Shown piece after piece: positions 20,521 to 30,079 of a stretch of 64,000 nt of DNA (position 1 is its first letter; every line of letters starts with the position of its first letter). The position numbers were made by a program, and so were the translations under genes. Below the pieces are notes generated by a model that worked only from the letters and a program-made list of their open reading frames with translations, ran no database searches and was not told the DNA's origin. The DNA comes from Arenibacter troitsensis (lineage in GTDB: Bacteria; Bacteroidota; Bacteroidia; Flavobacteriales; Flavobacteriaceae), in NCBI RefSeq assembly GCF_900177645.1, contig NZ_FXAO01000011.1:1-64000 (forward strand), in the 5' to 3' direction.

Positions 20521-21405
20521 TCAACTACTCTGTTTCACCTTATAGGCCTTCGGGGAAACCCCTATATACTTTTTAAAAAGCCTGGAAAAATAGAGCGGAT
20601 CCTCGAACCCCATCTTAAAGGAAATCTCCTTGACACTAAGGTCCGTATAATTCAGATACTCGCAGGCTCTTTGGGATTTCTTTAAATTGAAGAAATGAAT
20701 AAGGGAATAACCAGTTCTTTTTTTAAAAAGGTTAAAAAGGTATGAAGAAGAGTAATTAAACTCCTTGGCTATATCATCCGATTTCAGAGTCTTATCCAGG
20801 TTATTGGACAAATAATCGATAATATCATCTACGAGATCATTCCGGCCATTCACCTGCAGTGAACGACCAATATCCAGATAAATAAAGGAGGTCAAAAAGT
20901 TCAATCCCATAATATTGGCATATTCCAACCTTGGCATTACATAGTCACTACTTAAAATATGAAATATTTGATTCAATTGGTCGATTCTACTGCTGTCGAA
21001 TGGTACAATTTCATACTTGCCCGGATCGGAATGATATCTATCAAATAAACTCTGGGCAATAAGGCCATCAAAATGCATCCAATATATACTCCATGGATTA
21101 AGATCATCGGCACCATATTTATGCGCTGTTGCTTTAGGTATAATATAATACCGATTCGGTAGAACTAATATTTGTTTACCTGCAATTGTCAATTTACCCT
21201 GTCCTTCTGTACAGTATATCAATATGAATTCATCAGCACCCTTTTTCCGCATTCTGTGATGAAAATTGGCTTTAGGATAATAACCTATATCTGTAATATA
21301 GAAATTCTTAGTGATCACATTCGTTTTAAGCTCCGCCTTGATACTTTCGGGAAGAACTATCATCCTTTGCCCCATAAATCCCTCTTTCAGCGTATAATTA
21401 TCCAT
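20521..21405 (-). CDS. AraC-family transcriptional regulator
   Basis: A 294-residue cytosolic regulator. The N-terminal half (about 20-165) is an AraC-type cupin (LIYCTEGQGKLTIAGKQILV, YYIIPKATAHKYGADD) that probably senses a sugar. The C-terminal half (about 190-290) has two helix-turn-helix motifs (LKSDDIAKEFNYSSSYLFNL, LSVKEISFKMGFEDPLYFSR) and the FKKYIGVSPKAYK end. It sits between the susCD operon and the divergent sugar porter operon, and is the likely local activator of both. Confidence 0.94.
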   Translation of the reverse strand: MDNYTLKEGFMGQRMIVLPESIKAELKTNVITKNFYITDIGYYPKANFHHRMRKKGADEFILIYCTEGQGKLTIAGKQILVLPNRYYIIPKATAHKYGADDLNPWSIYWMHFDGLIAQSLFDRYHSDPGKYEIVPFDSSRIDQLNQIFHILSSDYVMPRLEYANIMGLNFLTSFIYLDIGRSLQVNGRNDLVDDIIDYLSNNLDKTLKSDDIAKEFNYSSSYLFNLFKKRTGYSLIHFFNLKKSQRACEYLNYTDLSVKEISFKMGFEDPLYFSRLFKKYIGVSPKAYKVKQSS

Positions 21406-21781
21406 GTTATCTTAAAATACGTCTATGTTTTTAATTAGTATAATTGCGTAATATTGAACATTATAATGACAAAAGTACATAATTACCGTTCAAAACCGAT
21501 TTTTATAAGAATTTCACATCTTATTAAACATTAACAAGCTCACGCAATAAAACCTGATTAGCTCATAACAGTGTTATAACGTCTATATGTGAAATCGAAA
21601 AAAATATATGTTGGAAATCCACCAGAACGGAATTTAATAAAAACAATAACTCATAAGCTTGAATATAGGACAAATTGCCCTGTACTTCATTAAAACAACA
21701 AAGGACAACTATTATGGGTAAAGTTTTGGACAGGATTAGACCACTAACAAGAATTGCAAATTTTTAACCTATAGAAAAATT
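21406..21781. other. Divergent regulatory region between the AraC and porter genes
   Basis: A 376-base A/T-rich gap that must hold two divergent promoters. It contains the ATAACA-G-TGTTAT palindrome at 21565-21577, and an ATGTTAT half-site overlaps the AraC start (21404-21410). No TAnnTTTG element of good quality was found. No gene is seen. Confidence 0.45.
21565..21577. promoter_or_regulatory. Palindromic operator candidate upstream of the sugar porter gene
   Basis: ATAACA-G-TGTTAT is perfect and is followed by AACG, making overlapping TGTTATAAC-type half-sites. It shares the TGTTAT half-site with the palindrome upstream of susC, so one regulator could bind both. Confidence 0.4.
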
Positions 21782-23182
21782 ATGCGCGAACACCCGATTA
21801 ATTTTAAATACCTGCTATTTCTCGCCCTAGTATCTGCCATGGGCGGGTTCTTATTTGGTTATGATTGGGTAGTGATTGGCGGAGCCAAACCTTTTTACGA
21901 ACTTTATTTTGGCATTAGTGCCATGCCAACCCTACAAGGATGGGCCATGGGCAGTGCCTTGGTAGGTTGTATTTTTGGAGCCGTAATATCAGGATTTGTT
22001 GCAGACCGTTTTGGCCGTAAAATGCCCTTAATACTTTCGGCAGCACTTTTTACCATATCTGCATTTGGCACTGGTTATGTGGATAATTTTACGCTTTTTA
22101 TTGTTTATAGACTCATAGGCGGATTGGGTATAGGCCTGGCTTCAACCCTATCACCAATGTACATAGCTGAAATAGCTCCCGCAAAATACCGAGGTCAGTT
22201 TGTGGCCATTAATCAGTTAACCTTGGTAATCGGAATTTTGGCCGCCCAGGTGGCCAACTTCTTCATAGCCGAAGCTATTCCTGATGGTAGTACTCAAGAG
22301 GCCATATTAAACTCATGGAACGGACAAACCGGTTGGCGTTGGATGTTTTGGGCAGAGCTAATTCCCGCAATATTATTCTTTGCACTAATGTTCATGGTTC
22401 CAAAAAGCCCCAGATTTCTGGTGAAAATAAATAATAATGCCGCAGCACAAAAGGTATTGTCTAGGATTGGTGGAGTAAATTATGCCGAACAGGAAGTAAA
22501 AAACATAAACTTAACACTACAGACAAATAGTGCAAAAAAAATTAATTTTTCCGATTTTAAAAGTGCTAAGGTAAAACCAATAGTCCTAATAGGTATTATC
22601 CTGGCCATTTTTCAGCAGTGGTGTGGCATCAATATCATTTTTAATTATGCCGAAGAAATTTTTACGGCCGCAGGTTATAGCGTTGGTGATATGCTATTTA
22701 ATATCGTGATTACGGGCAGCGTAAATTTAATATTTACAATTGTGGCCATGAGAACAGTTGACACTTGGGGACGCCGCAAATTAATGCTCTTGGGATCAAT
22801 GGGACTTGCAATAGTATATGCCATATTGGGCACAGCTTACTACATGCAGTTTACCGGTTGGCCAGTCTTGCTTTTGGTGATTACCGCAATTGCCATTTAC
22901 GCCATGTCCTTGGCCCCGATAACCTGGGTGGTATTATCGGAGATATTCCCCAACCGCATAAGGGGCGTTGCCATGTCCATAGCCACCTTTTCGTTGTGGG
23001 TAGCCTCTTTTATATTGGTATTTACTTTCCCAATTATGAACAGCGCCCTAGGGTCTTACGGAACATTTTGGGCGTATAGCATAATTTGTATTGGAGGCTA
23101 TATATTCATTAAAAGAAAATTACCGGAGACCAAGGGCAAATCCTTGGAGGAAATAGAATTAGAACTAACAAAAGAAAGATGA
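21782..23182 (+). CDS. Sugar porter (MFS, XylE/GLUT-like)
   Basis: A 466-residue inner-membrane protein with 12 hydrophobic segments. Sugar porter motifs are present: DRFGRKMP after TM2, the R-x-G-G-x-G-I-G loop (YRLIGGLGIGLAS), VPKSPRFLV in the central loop, QQWCGINIIFNYAEEIF in TM7, WGRRKLML, and PETKGKSLEEIE at the C-terminus. Transport would be proton- or sodium-coupled uptake of a monosaccharide or small product made outside the cell. Its stop overlaps the next start by 4 nt (ATGA), so the two are translationally coupled. Confidence 0.94.
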   Translation: MREHPINFKYLLFLALVSAMGGFLFGYDWVVIGGAKPFYELYFGISAMPTLQGWAMGSALVGCIFGAVISGFVADRFGRKMPLILSAALFTISAFGTGYVDNFTLFIVYRLIGGLGIGLASTLSPMYIAEIAPAKYRGQFVAINQLTLVIGILAAQVANFFIAEAIPDGSTQEAILNSWNGQTGWRWMFWAELIPAILFFALMFMVPKSPRFLVKINNNAAAQKVLSRIGGVNYAEQEVKNINLTLQTNSAKKINFSDFKSAKVKPIVLIGIILAIFQQWCGINIIFNYAEEIFTAAGYSVGDMLFNIVITGSVNLIFTIVAMRTVDTWGRRKLMLLGSMGLAIVYAILGTAYYMQFTGWPVLLLVITAIAIYAMSLAPITWVVLSEIFPNRIRGVAMSIATFSLWVASFILVFTFPIMNSALGSYGTFWAYSIICIGGYIFIKRKLPETKGKSLEEIELELTKER

Positions 23183-23898
23183 AAGCATACTATATTTTTT
23201 TGCTTTTAATAGGATTTACCTTCAACAGGGTTAATGCACAGACAAGTGGCAATAAAACAACCTACTTGTATTCCACAAAAATGGAGCTGCATAAGAAATG
23301 GCCAAACAACAGGACTATTAACTTGGTTTTTCATGGCCATTCAGTGCCAACGGGATATTTTGAAACCCCTCATGTAAACACACTGGGCTCCTACCCCCAA
23401 ATAACACTCAAAAACGTTAAAAAGATATTCCCCTATGCCGTTGTAAATAGTATAACTACTTCTATTGGCGGGGAACAATCCGAACAGGGGTCTAACAGAT
23501 TTGGGAAAGAGGTTCTGACCCATAGACCAGATGTTCTATTTATTGATTACGCACTAAACGACAGAGGAATTGGGTTGGAGCGTGCCAAAATAGCCTGGGA
23601 AAAAATGATACAGGAAGCAATGGCCAATGGTACAAAGATCATTTTAATGACCCCAACCCCAGATTTAAAGGAGGACATCCTATCCGCCAGCTCAGAATTG
23701 GCCAAGCACAGTAGTCAGATCAGACTATTGGCACAGAAGTATCAAATAGGATTGGTAGACAGTTATAGGTTATTCCAAGAAATAGCAAAAACAGAAGATT
23801 TAAAAGACTATATGGCGCAAAGCAATCACATCAACGAAGAAGGGCATGAAGTGGTCGCAAATGCGATATTGGATTTTTTTAGTTTGGAATCGAAATAA
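23179..23898 (+). CDS. Secreted SGNH/GDSL-type hydrolase
   Basis: A 239-residue exported esterase-like protein with a signal peptide ending at VNAQ. Block I reads FHGHS, with the nucleophile Ser55 in GHS instead of GDS. Block III is ALND (oxyanion Asn) and block V is SNHINEEGH with the catalytic His. This suits removal of acetyl or other acyl groups from a glycan. It is overlapped by the MFS gene and followed 23 nt later by GH2, so it belongs to the same operon. Confidence 0.85.
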   Translation: MKAYYIFLLLIGFTFNRVNAQTSGNKTTYLYSTKMELHKKWPNNRTINLVFHGHSVPTGYFETPHVNTLGSYPQITLKNVKKIFPYAVVNSITTSIGGEQSEQGSNRFGKEVLTHRPDVLFIDYALNDRGIGLERAKIAWEKMIQEAMANGTKIILMTPTPDLKEDILSASSELAKHSSQIRLLAQKYQIGLVDSYRLFQEIAKTEDLKDYMAQSNHINEEGHEVVANAILDFFSLESK

Positions 23899-23921
23899 TA
23901 ATTCAAAAAAAACAGAAGTAG

Positions 23922-26753
23922 ATGAAATTCAAGGTATTAATTCCATCCATTTTATTTCTAGTGTTTGGTTCTTGTAAGAAAGAACATACCAAAGAAATAG
24001 ACCTATCCGGAGAGTGGCGGTTTCAAATTGATTCTCTAGACCAAGGGATAACGGAAAAATGGTACACCTCAAAATTATTGGAAAGCGTTCAACTGCCAGG
24101 ATCAATGACGGGGAATGGAAAAGGATATGACGTTTCTGAAAAAACAAAATGGACTGGTCAAATTGTAGATAGCGCATGGTATACGGCTGAAAAATATGCT
24201 AAATATAGAGTGGAGGGAAATGTCAAGATTCCCTTTTGGCTTCAACCTGACAAACATTATGTAGGTACCGCCTGGTATCAAAAAGAGATTGATATTCCTT
24301 CTTCATGGACAACAAAGAATATTGTATTAACCCTAGAACGTCCGCATTGGGAAACACAAGTTTGGGTAGATAATTCCTATGTAGGAATGCAAAATAGTTT
24401 AGGTACGCCCCATAAATATGAATTAGGGAATTTACCTGCGGGCAAGCATACAATTTCAATACGAATAGATAATGCCATTAATGATATAAACCCAGGTATA
24501 AACGCCCACAGCCTAACCGACCATACCCAAACCAATTGGAATGGAATCGTGGGAGCCATAACATTGGAGGCCAAGTCGTTAGTCGTTTTTAAAAATGTAA
24601 AAATATATCCGGATGTAGCTCAAAAAAAGGTGACAATAATTGGAGCGATTAAAAATGAAACCGGTGCAAATCAAAAAATTAAATTGCGGGTAAAAGCAAA
24701 AGGCATCGGAAATAATACTCAATCATGTGAGGAGGCAATAAAGGAGGTTGAAATTAATACCGAAGGTACTTTTGAAATGGACTACCCAATGGGAAACGAC
24801 CCGTTGCTTTGGGATGAATTTCATCCTAATCTATATACCATGTCTATGACTTTAGAATCATCTATGGGTAAAGATTATGAAGAAATCACCTTCGGAATGC
24901 GGGAATTTAAGACTAAGGGCAAACGCTTTGTTATCAATAACAAACCTGTATTTCTTCGAGGAACACTTGAATGTGCCATATTTCCAAAAACAGGCTATCC
25001 GGCAACAGATGTTGCCTCGTGGAAAAGAATTTTGAACATTGTGAAGGCACATGGATTGAATCATATGCGATTCCATTCGTGGTGTCCACCAGAAGCTGCT
25101 CTAGTGGCTGCTGATGAATTGGGGGTTTATTTACAAATAGAGGCCTCTACTTGGCCTAATGGTAATTCTTCTATTGGTGACGGACATCCTGTTGATGAAT
25201 GGTTATATAAAGAAACACAGGACATATTGGATGCATACGGTAACCACCCCTCTTTTGTAATGATGACATCTGGCAATGAACCACTGCGTAGAAATCACAA
25301 ACCCTATTTAAGAAAATACGTAGACCATTTTAAAAAGGTAGATAACCGCAGGCTTTATACAGGTGCAGCTGACAGGCCTTACTTGGACAACCTAGATTAC
25401 TACAACAATTCATATGCACGTATACAGAGATGGGGAGAAGGGGAAAATAGCATAATTAACAAAAGGCCCCAAACAGATTTTGACTTCACTTATTTTACGG
25501 ACACCATACCAATGCCTTATGTGAGTCATGAAATTGGGCAGTGGTGCGTATATCCAAATTTTAAGGAAATTCCTAAATACACCGGAGTTTTAAAGCCTAA
25601 GAATTTCGAGATTTTTAAAGAAACTTTGGAAGAAAATCACATGGGGCAACTTTCAGACAGTCTAATGTTGGCTTCTGGCAAATTGCAAGCCCTATGCTAT
25701 AAAGCAGATATTGAAGCAGCATTAAGAACCAAAGGATTTGGAGGATTTCAATTATTGGATTTACATGATTTTCCCGGTCAAGGAACTGCTTTGGTAGGTG
25801 TGTTGGATGCCTTTTGGGATGAGAAAGGATATATTTCGCCAGAAGAATATAGCAGATTCTGCAATGAAACGGTACCGTTGGCACGTTTAAAGAAACGCGT
25901 ATTTTTTAATAATGAAAATTTAGAGGCCGATATTGAGGTGGCTCATTTTGGAGAGCATGCCTTAAAGAATGCCTCAACCTCTTGGAGGCTGACAAATGTT
26001 TCTGGCAATGTGATTGCGCAAGACGATTTTGACAAAAGGGATATTCCCTTGGACAATGGCATTCAGCTTTGTAAAATAGATGTCAGTCTAAACGAAATTG
26101 CAACACCTCAAAAACTAACCCTGAATGTAAACGTTGGTGACTTTTCAAATAGTTGGGATGTTTGGGTGTATCCCTTCGTGAAAAAACAAATAGATCAAAC
26201 ACAATTTAAAGTAGTAAGTTCTTTGGATAAATCTACTATTTCTTATTTAGAAATGGGGGGAAAGGTTTTATTGACTTCAAAAAAAGGCACTGTTAATCCT
26301 GAAAAAGGAGGAGATGTAGCTGTTGGGTTTTCCAGTATCTTCTGGAATACGGCATGGACTTTAGGCGAAAAACCACATACTTTAGGGATTTTATGCAATC
26401 CTAGTCACCCAGCTCTAGCTGAATTTCCAACAGAGTATCATTCAAATTGGCAATGGTGGGATGCCATGAGTCATTCCAATGCAATTGTGCTTGATGAGTT
26501 TTCAAAAGATTTAAAACCTATTGTTCAGGTAATTGACGATTGGTTTACCAACCGAAGATTAGGGTTGGTTTTCGAAGTTAAGATTGGCAAGGGAAAATTA
26601 CTGGTATCTGGAGTTGACTTAATCACCAACATAGAACATAGACCGGAGGCACAGCAATTGCTCTTTAGTTTAAAAAAATATATGGTTTCTGATGCCTTTA
26701 AACCTTCAGTAGAATTAGATATTGAGTCTGTTTTAAATCTATATAAATCTTAA
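23922..26753 (+). CDS. Glycoside hydrolase family 2-like lipoprotein
   Basis: A 943-residue exported lipoprotein with lipobox FGSC (Cys18). It has the GH2 order: sugar-binding jelly-roll domain from about 30 (DLSGEWRFQID, GTAWYQKEIDIP), an immunoglobulin-like domain, then a TIM barrel. The catalytic acid/base is Glu453 (TSGNEPL) and the likely nucleophile is Glu537 (SHEIGQW). A further C-terminal region (about 640-943) ends in a domain that is duplicated in the pseudogene at 30079. The family covers beta-galactosidases, beta-mannosidases and beta-glucuronidases; specificity cannot be read here. DUF5107-TPR follows after 5 nt. Confidence 0.9.
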   Translation: MKFKVLIPSILFLVFGSCKKEHTKEIDLSGEWRFQIDSLDQGITEKWYTSKLLESVQLPGSMTGNGKGYDVSEKTKWTGQIVDSAWYTAEKYAKYRVEGNVKIPFWLQPDKHYVGTAWYQKEIDIPSSWTTKNIVLTLERPHWETQVWVDNSYVGMQNSLGTPHKYELGNLPAGKHTISIRIDNAINDINPGINAHSLTDHTQTNWNGIVGAITLEAKSLVVFKNVKIYPDVAQKKVTIIGAIKNETGANQKIKLRVKAKGIGNNTQSCEEAIKEVEINTEGTFEMDYPMGNDPLLWDEFHPNLYTMSMTLESSMGKDYEEITFGMREFKTKGKRFVINNKPVFLRGTLECAIFPKTGYPATDVASWKRILNIVKAHGLNHMRFHSWCPPEAALVAADELGVYLQIEASTWPNGNSSIGDGHPVDEWLYKETQDILDAYGNHPSFVMMTSGNEPLRRNHKPYLRKYVDHFKKVDNRRLYTGAADRPYLDNLDYYNNSYARIQRWGEGENSIINKRPQTDFDFTYFTDTIPMPYVSHEIGQWCVYPNFKEIPKYTGVLKPKNFEIFKETLEENHMGQLSDSLMLASGKLQALCYKADIEAALRTKGFGGFQLLDLHDFPGQGTALVGVLDAFWDEKGYISPEEYSRFCNETVPLARLKKRVFFNNENLEADIEVAHFGEHALKNASTSWRLTNVSGNVIAQDDFDKRDIPLDNGIQLCKIDVSLNEIATPQKLTLNVNVGDFSNSWDVWVYPFVKKQIDQTQFKVVSSLDKSTISYLEMGGKVLLTSKKGTVNPEKGGDVAVGFSSIFWNTAWTLGEKPHTLGILCNPSHPALAEFPTEYHSNWQWWDAMSHSNAIVLDEFSKDLKPIVQVIDDWFTNRRLGLVFEVKIGKGKLLVSGVDLITNIEHRPEAQQLLFSLKKYMVSDAFKPSVELDIESVLNLYKS

Positions 26754-26758
26754 AGTAT

Positions 26759-29700
26759 ATGAATGCAGTAAAAGCTTGGAGAGAGCATGTTGTAATTCCA
26801 ACTTATGAGGTAGGATCACCAGAAAAATATCCTGTATTTTTGGATAAAAGAGTTTACCAGGCAAGCAGTGGGGCAGTGTATCCCCATCCTGTAATTGAAA
26901 CAATAAGTGATGAAAAGACAGACAAAGAGTGGAATGTTATTTTTTTAGAGAATGATTTTATTAAAATAATGATAATTCCTGCTCTTGGGGGGAGGATTCA
27001 GATGGCCTACGATAAGATTCGTGAACGCCACTTCGTCTATTACAACAATGTAATTAAGCCTGCTCTTGTAGGTTTAACAGGGCCATGGATTTCCGGTGGA
27101 ATAGAGTTTAATTGGCCTCAACACCACAGACCTAGTACTTACGAAGAAACCGATTCCTATATCCATAAAAATGAGGATGGCAGTATTACAGTATGGGTCA
27201 GTGAACTGGAAAGAATGTTCAGAACCAAGGGTATGGCTGGGTTTACCCTATATCCAGATAAAGCATATTTAGAAATTAAGGGACAGCTTTACAACAGAAC
27301 CCCAGTTTCACAAACATTTTTATGGTGGGCAAATCCTGCAGTAGCGGTCAATGACCATTACCAATCTGTTTTTCCGCCAGATGTTAATGCTGTATTTGAC
27401 CATGGCAAAAGGGACGTTTCAGAATTTCCAATAGCAAAAGGTGAATATTACAAAGTAGATTACTCCCCAGGTACCGATATTTCACGATATAAAAATATCC
27501 CGGTACCCACATCCTATATGGCCATAACTTCCGAATATGATTTTGTAGGTGGTTATGAAAATGACACAAAAGGAGGATTATTACATGTAGCCGATCATCA
27601 TATTTCCCCAGGCAAAAAGCAATGGACATGGGGTAACGGTGATTTTGGCAAAGCTTGGGACAGGAACCTTACTGATAGCGATGGACCCTACATAGAATTA
27701 ATGTGTGGCGTATATACGGATAATCAGCCCGATTTTTCTTGGATGCATCCTTATGAAGAGAAAAGCTTTAAACAATATTTCATGCCGTATTATAATGTAG
27801 GGCTAGTGAAAAATGCCACTAAAGAAGCATTGCTAAATATGGAATTGGAAGATAAAAACGTGAGATTAAAAATTCATGTAACTTCCTTTTACCCAAATTC
27901 CAGGGTTTCTATTGTTTTTAAGGACAAGGTCTTGTTCGAAACAACCAAAGACCTAGATCCTGCCAATGGCCTAGAGGAAATTATTCCTATCGGAGGGGCA
28001 AGCTATGGGAATCTAAGGGCAAAAGTGACAGATGTAGACGGTAATATATTGGTTTCATGGACTCCAGAAGGCTTAAAGAAAAACAAAATTCCCGAAGCGG
28101 CAAAGGCAGCAAAACAACCCTCTGAAATTGATAGTGTTGAGCAACTGTATTTAAGAGGTTTGCACCTTGAGCAATATAGGCATGCCACTTATGATCCGAC
28201 AGCTTATTATCTAGAAGGTTTGTCGCGCGATCCAAATGACGTACGTTGCAACAACGCAATGGGACTTTGGAATTTAAAGCGCGCAAAATTCGAAAAAGCC
28301 CTAGAATATTTCGACAGGGCCATACAAACCTTAATTGAACGAAATCCAAATCCCTATAATGGTGAGCCTTACTATAATAAAGGGCTTGCCTTGCAACATT
28401 TAGGTAGAAAAAAAGAGGCCTATGGAGCATTCTTTAAATCATGTTGGAATGCTGCATGGCAAGATGCCGGCTATTTCAACTGTGCTCAAATAGATTTTTT
28501 CAATGGACATTTGGACAGGGCTTTAGAACTTGTAGACAAGTCACTTATCAAGAACTGGCACAATCATAAGGCTCGACATCTTAAAACAATGATTTTAAGA
28601 AAATTGGGGCGATTCGCCCCAGCCAACGAATTAATCAAAGACTCATTAGCTATTGATATCTTTAATTTTGGAGTCGTTTATGAGAAATATCTTATTTCAG
28701 GAGCATCTGAAGATCTACAGACCCTATTGGAACTTACCAGAGGGAATCAACATAATTTTATTGAGTTTTCACTGGATTACGCCCAAGCAGGTCAATACGA
28801 AGAAGCTATCTCTCTTTTAAATATTCTTGTGGACAAAAATATGGCGACCTACCCTATGGTGTATTATTTTTTAGGCAGTTACCATTTCCACAATGGAGAT
28901 AATGAAAAGGCCAATGCTAATTTCAAGTTGGCAAATGAAATGTCTATGGATTATTGTTTCCCTAACCGATTGGAAGAAGTAGCTGTCTTAAAATTGGCCA
29001 TCAAAAACAATCCAAAAGATGCAAGAGCCTATTACTATCTAGGTAATTTTTGGTATGCCTCCAAACAATATAAGGAAGCACTGCAATGTTGGGAAAATGC
29101 GATCAAACTGGAAGATACCAATGCTATTTGCCATAGAAATCTGGCACTTTTATATTATAACAAAATTAAGAATCCTGAACTGGCTAGAACACATTTAGAA
29201 AAGGCATTTAAATTGGATGCTAGTGATGCCCGGCTCCTTATGGAGCTGGACCAAATGTACAAAAAACGCAATGCAGCAGTTGATGTCCGTTTAGAGCTAT
29301 TGGAAAAACATAAGGCATTGGTCGATTCACGAGACGACCTCTATTTGGAACGATTGGCCTTGTATAATTTTAAAGGCAACCATAAAAAAGCCTTGAAATT
29401 GTTGAAAAAAAGACAGTTCCATCCCTGGGAAGGTGGCGAGGGCAAAGTACCTTTTCAGCATATTACCAGTCATGTAGAACTAGCAAAACAAATGCTGCAA
29501 TCGGGTAATGCCCAGAAAGCTACTGAACATCTAAAGGCTGCCCAGAACTATCCACATAATTTGGGAGAGGGAAAATTATTCGGTTCCCAGGAAAATGATA
29601 TTTTCTATTGGTTGGGTTGTGCCTATAAAAAACTAGGAAAATCCACAATGGCCAAGGAAAACTGGAAAAAAGCATCAGAAGGGCTAAGTGACCCCAGTCC

Positions 29701-30079
29701 TGCCCTCTTTTACAATGACCAGCAACCAGACAAAATTTTTTATCAAGGTTTGGCCCTATTAAAACTAGAAAACAAAAAAGAAGCTAAAAGGCGATTCCAA
29801 AATCTGATCGCCTACGGTAAAGAACATATGGACAATGATGTTAAACTGGATTATTTTGCCGTATCCCTACCAGACTTATTGATCTGGGACGAAGATCTGA
29901 ATACTAGAAACAAAATTCATTGTGAGTATTTAATAGGTTTGGGAGAACTTGGAATGGGGAACACCGAGAAGTCTATTTCAGCATTTAAGAAAGTCTTAGA
30001 AAAAGACAACTACCATTTACCTGCCTTTATCCATTTAAAAATGGCTAAAAAATGGATTCCGCAATATCATGAATTATAA
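26759..30079 (+). CDS. DUF5107 domain fused to a TPR array
   Basis: A 1106-residue protein without a signal peptide, so probably cytosolic. Residues about 30-345 form a DUF5107 domain, a galactose-mutarotase-like beta-sandwich (IIPALGGRIQMAYDK, GPWISGGIEFNWPQHHRP, WANPAVAVNDHYQSVFP). From about 450 to the end there are about 15 tetratricopeptide-like repeats (KALEYFDRAIQTL, KEALQCWENAIKLEDTNA). DUF5107 proteins with TPRs recur in Bacteroidota glycan loci, but I know of no agreed activity. The pairing with GH2 and a sugar porter suggests intracellular processing of the imported sugar. Confidence 0.9.
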   Translation: MNAVKAWREHVVIPTYEVGSPEKYPVFLDKRVYQASSGAVYPHPVIETISDEKTDKEWNVIFLENDFIKIMIIPALGGRIQMAYDKIRERHFVYYNNVIKPALVGLTGPWISGGIEFNWPQHHRPSTYEETDSYIHKNEDGSITVWVSELERMFRTKGMAGFTLYPDKAYLEIKGQLYNRTPVSQTFLWWANPAVAVNDHYQSVFPPDVNAVFDHGKRDVSEFPIAKGEYYKVDYSPGTDISRYKNIPVPTSYMAITSEYDFVGGYENDTKGGLLHVADHHISPGKKQWTWGNGDFGKAWDRNLTDSDGPYIELMCGVYTDNQPDFSWMHPYEEKSFKQYFMPYYNVGLVKNATKEALLNMELEDKNVRLKIHVTSFYPNSRVSIVFKDKVLFETTKDLDPANGLEEIIPIGGASYGNLRAKVTDVDGNILVSWTPEGLKKNKIPEAAKAAKQPSEIDSVEQLYLRGLHLEQYRHATYDPTAYYLEGLSRDPNDVRCNNAMGLWNLKRAKFEKALEYFDRAIQTLIERNPNPYNGEPYYNKGLALQHLGRKKEAYGAFFKSCWNAAWQDAGYFNCAQIDFFNGHLDRALELVDKSLIKNWHNHKARHLKTMILRKLGRFAPANELIKDSLAIDIFNFGVVYEKYLISGASEDLQTLLELTRGNQHNFIEFSLDYAQAGQYEEAISLLNILVDKNMATYPMVYYFLGSYHFHNGDNEKANANFKLANEMSMDYCFPNRLEEVAVLKLAIKNNPKDARAYYYLGNFWYASKQYKEALQCWENAIKLEDTNAICHRNLALLYYNKIKNPELARTHLEKAFKLDASDARLLMELDQMYKKRNAAVDVRLELLEKHKALVDSRDDLYLERLALYNFKGNHKKALKLLKKRQFHPWEGGEGKVPFQHITSHVELAKQMLQSGNAQKATEHLKAAQNYPHNLGEGKLFGSQENDIFYWLGCAYKKLGKSTMAKENWKKASEGLSDPSPALFYNDQQPDKIFYQGLALLKLENKKEAKRRFQNLIAYGKEHMDNDVKLDYFAVSLPDLLIWDEDLNTRNKIHCEYLIGLGELGMGNTEKSISAFKKVLEKDNYHLPAFIHLKMAKKWIPQYHEL

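Noticed and set aside
20467-20685. 72-codon open frame on the plus strand upstream of and overlapping the AraC gene
   Set aside because: It lies mostly antisense to the AraC 3' end and has no recognisable domain or promoter.
21660-21781. Perfect Bacteroidota promoter for the sugar porter operon
   Set aside because: No TAnnTTTG element with correctly spaced TTTG is present; AraC-type activation may replace it, but this is not shown.
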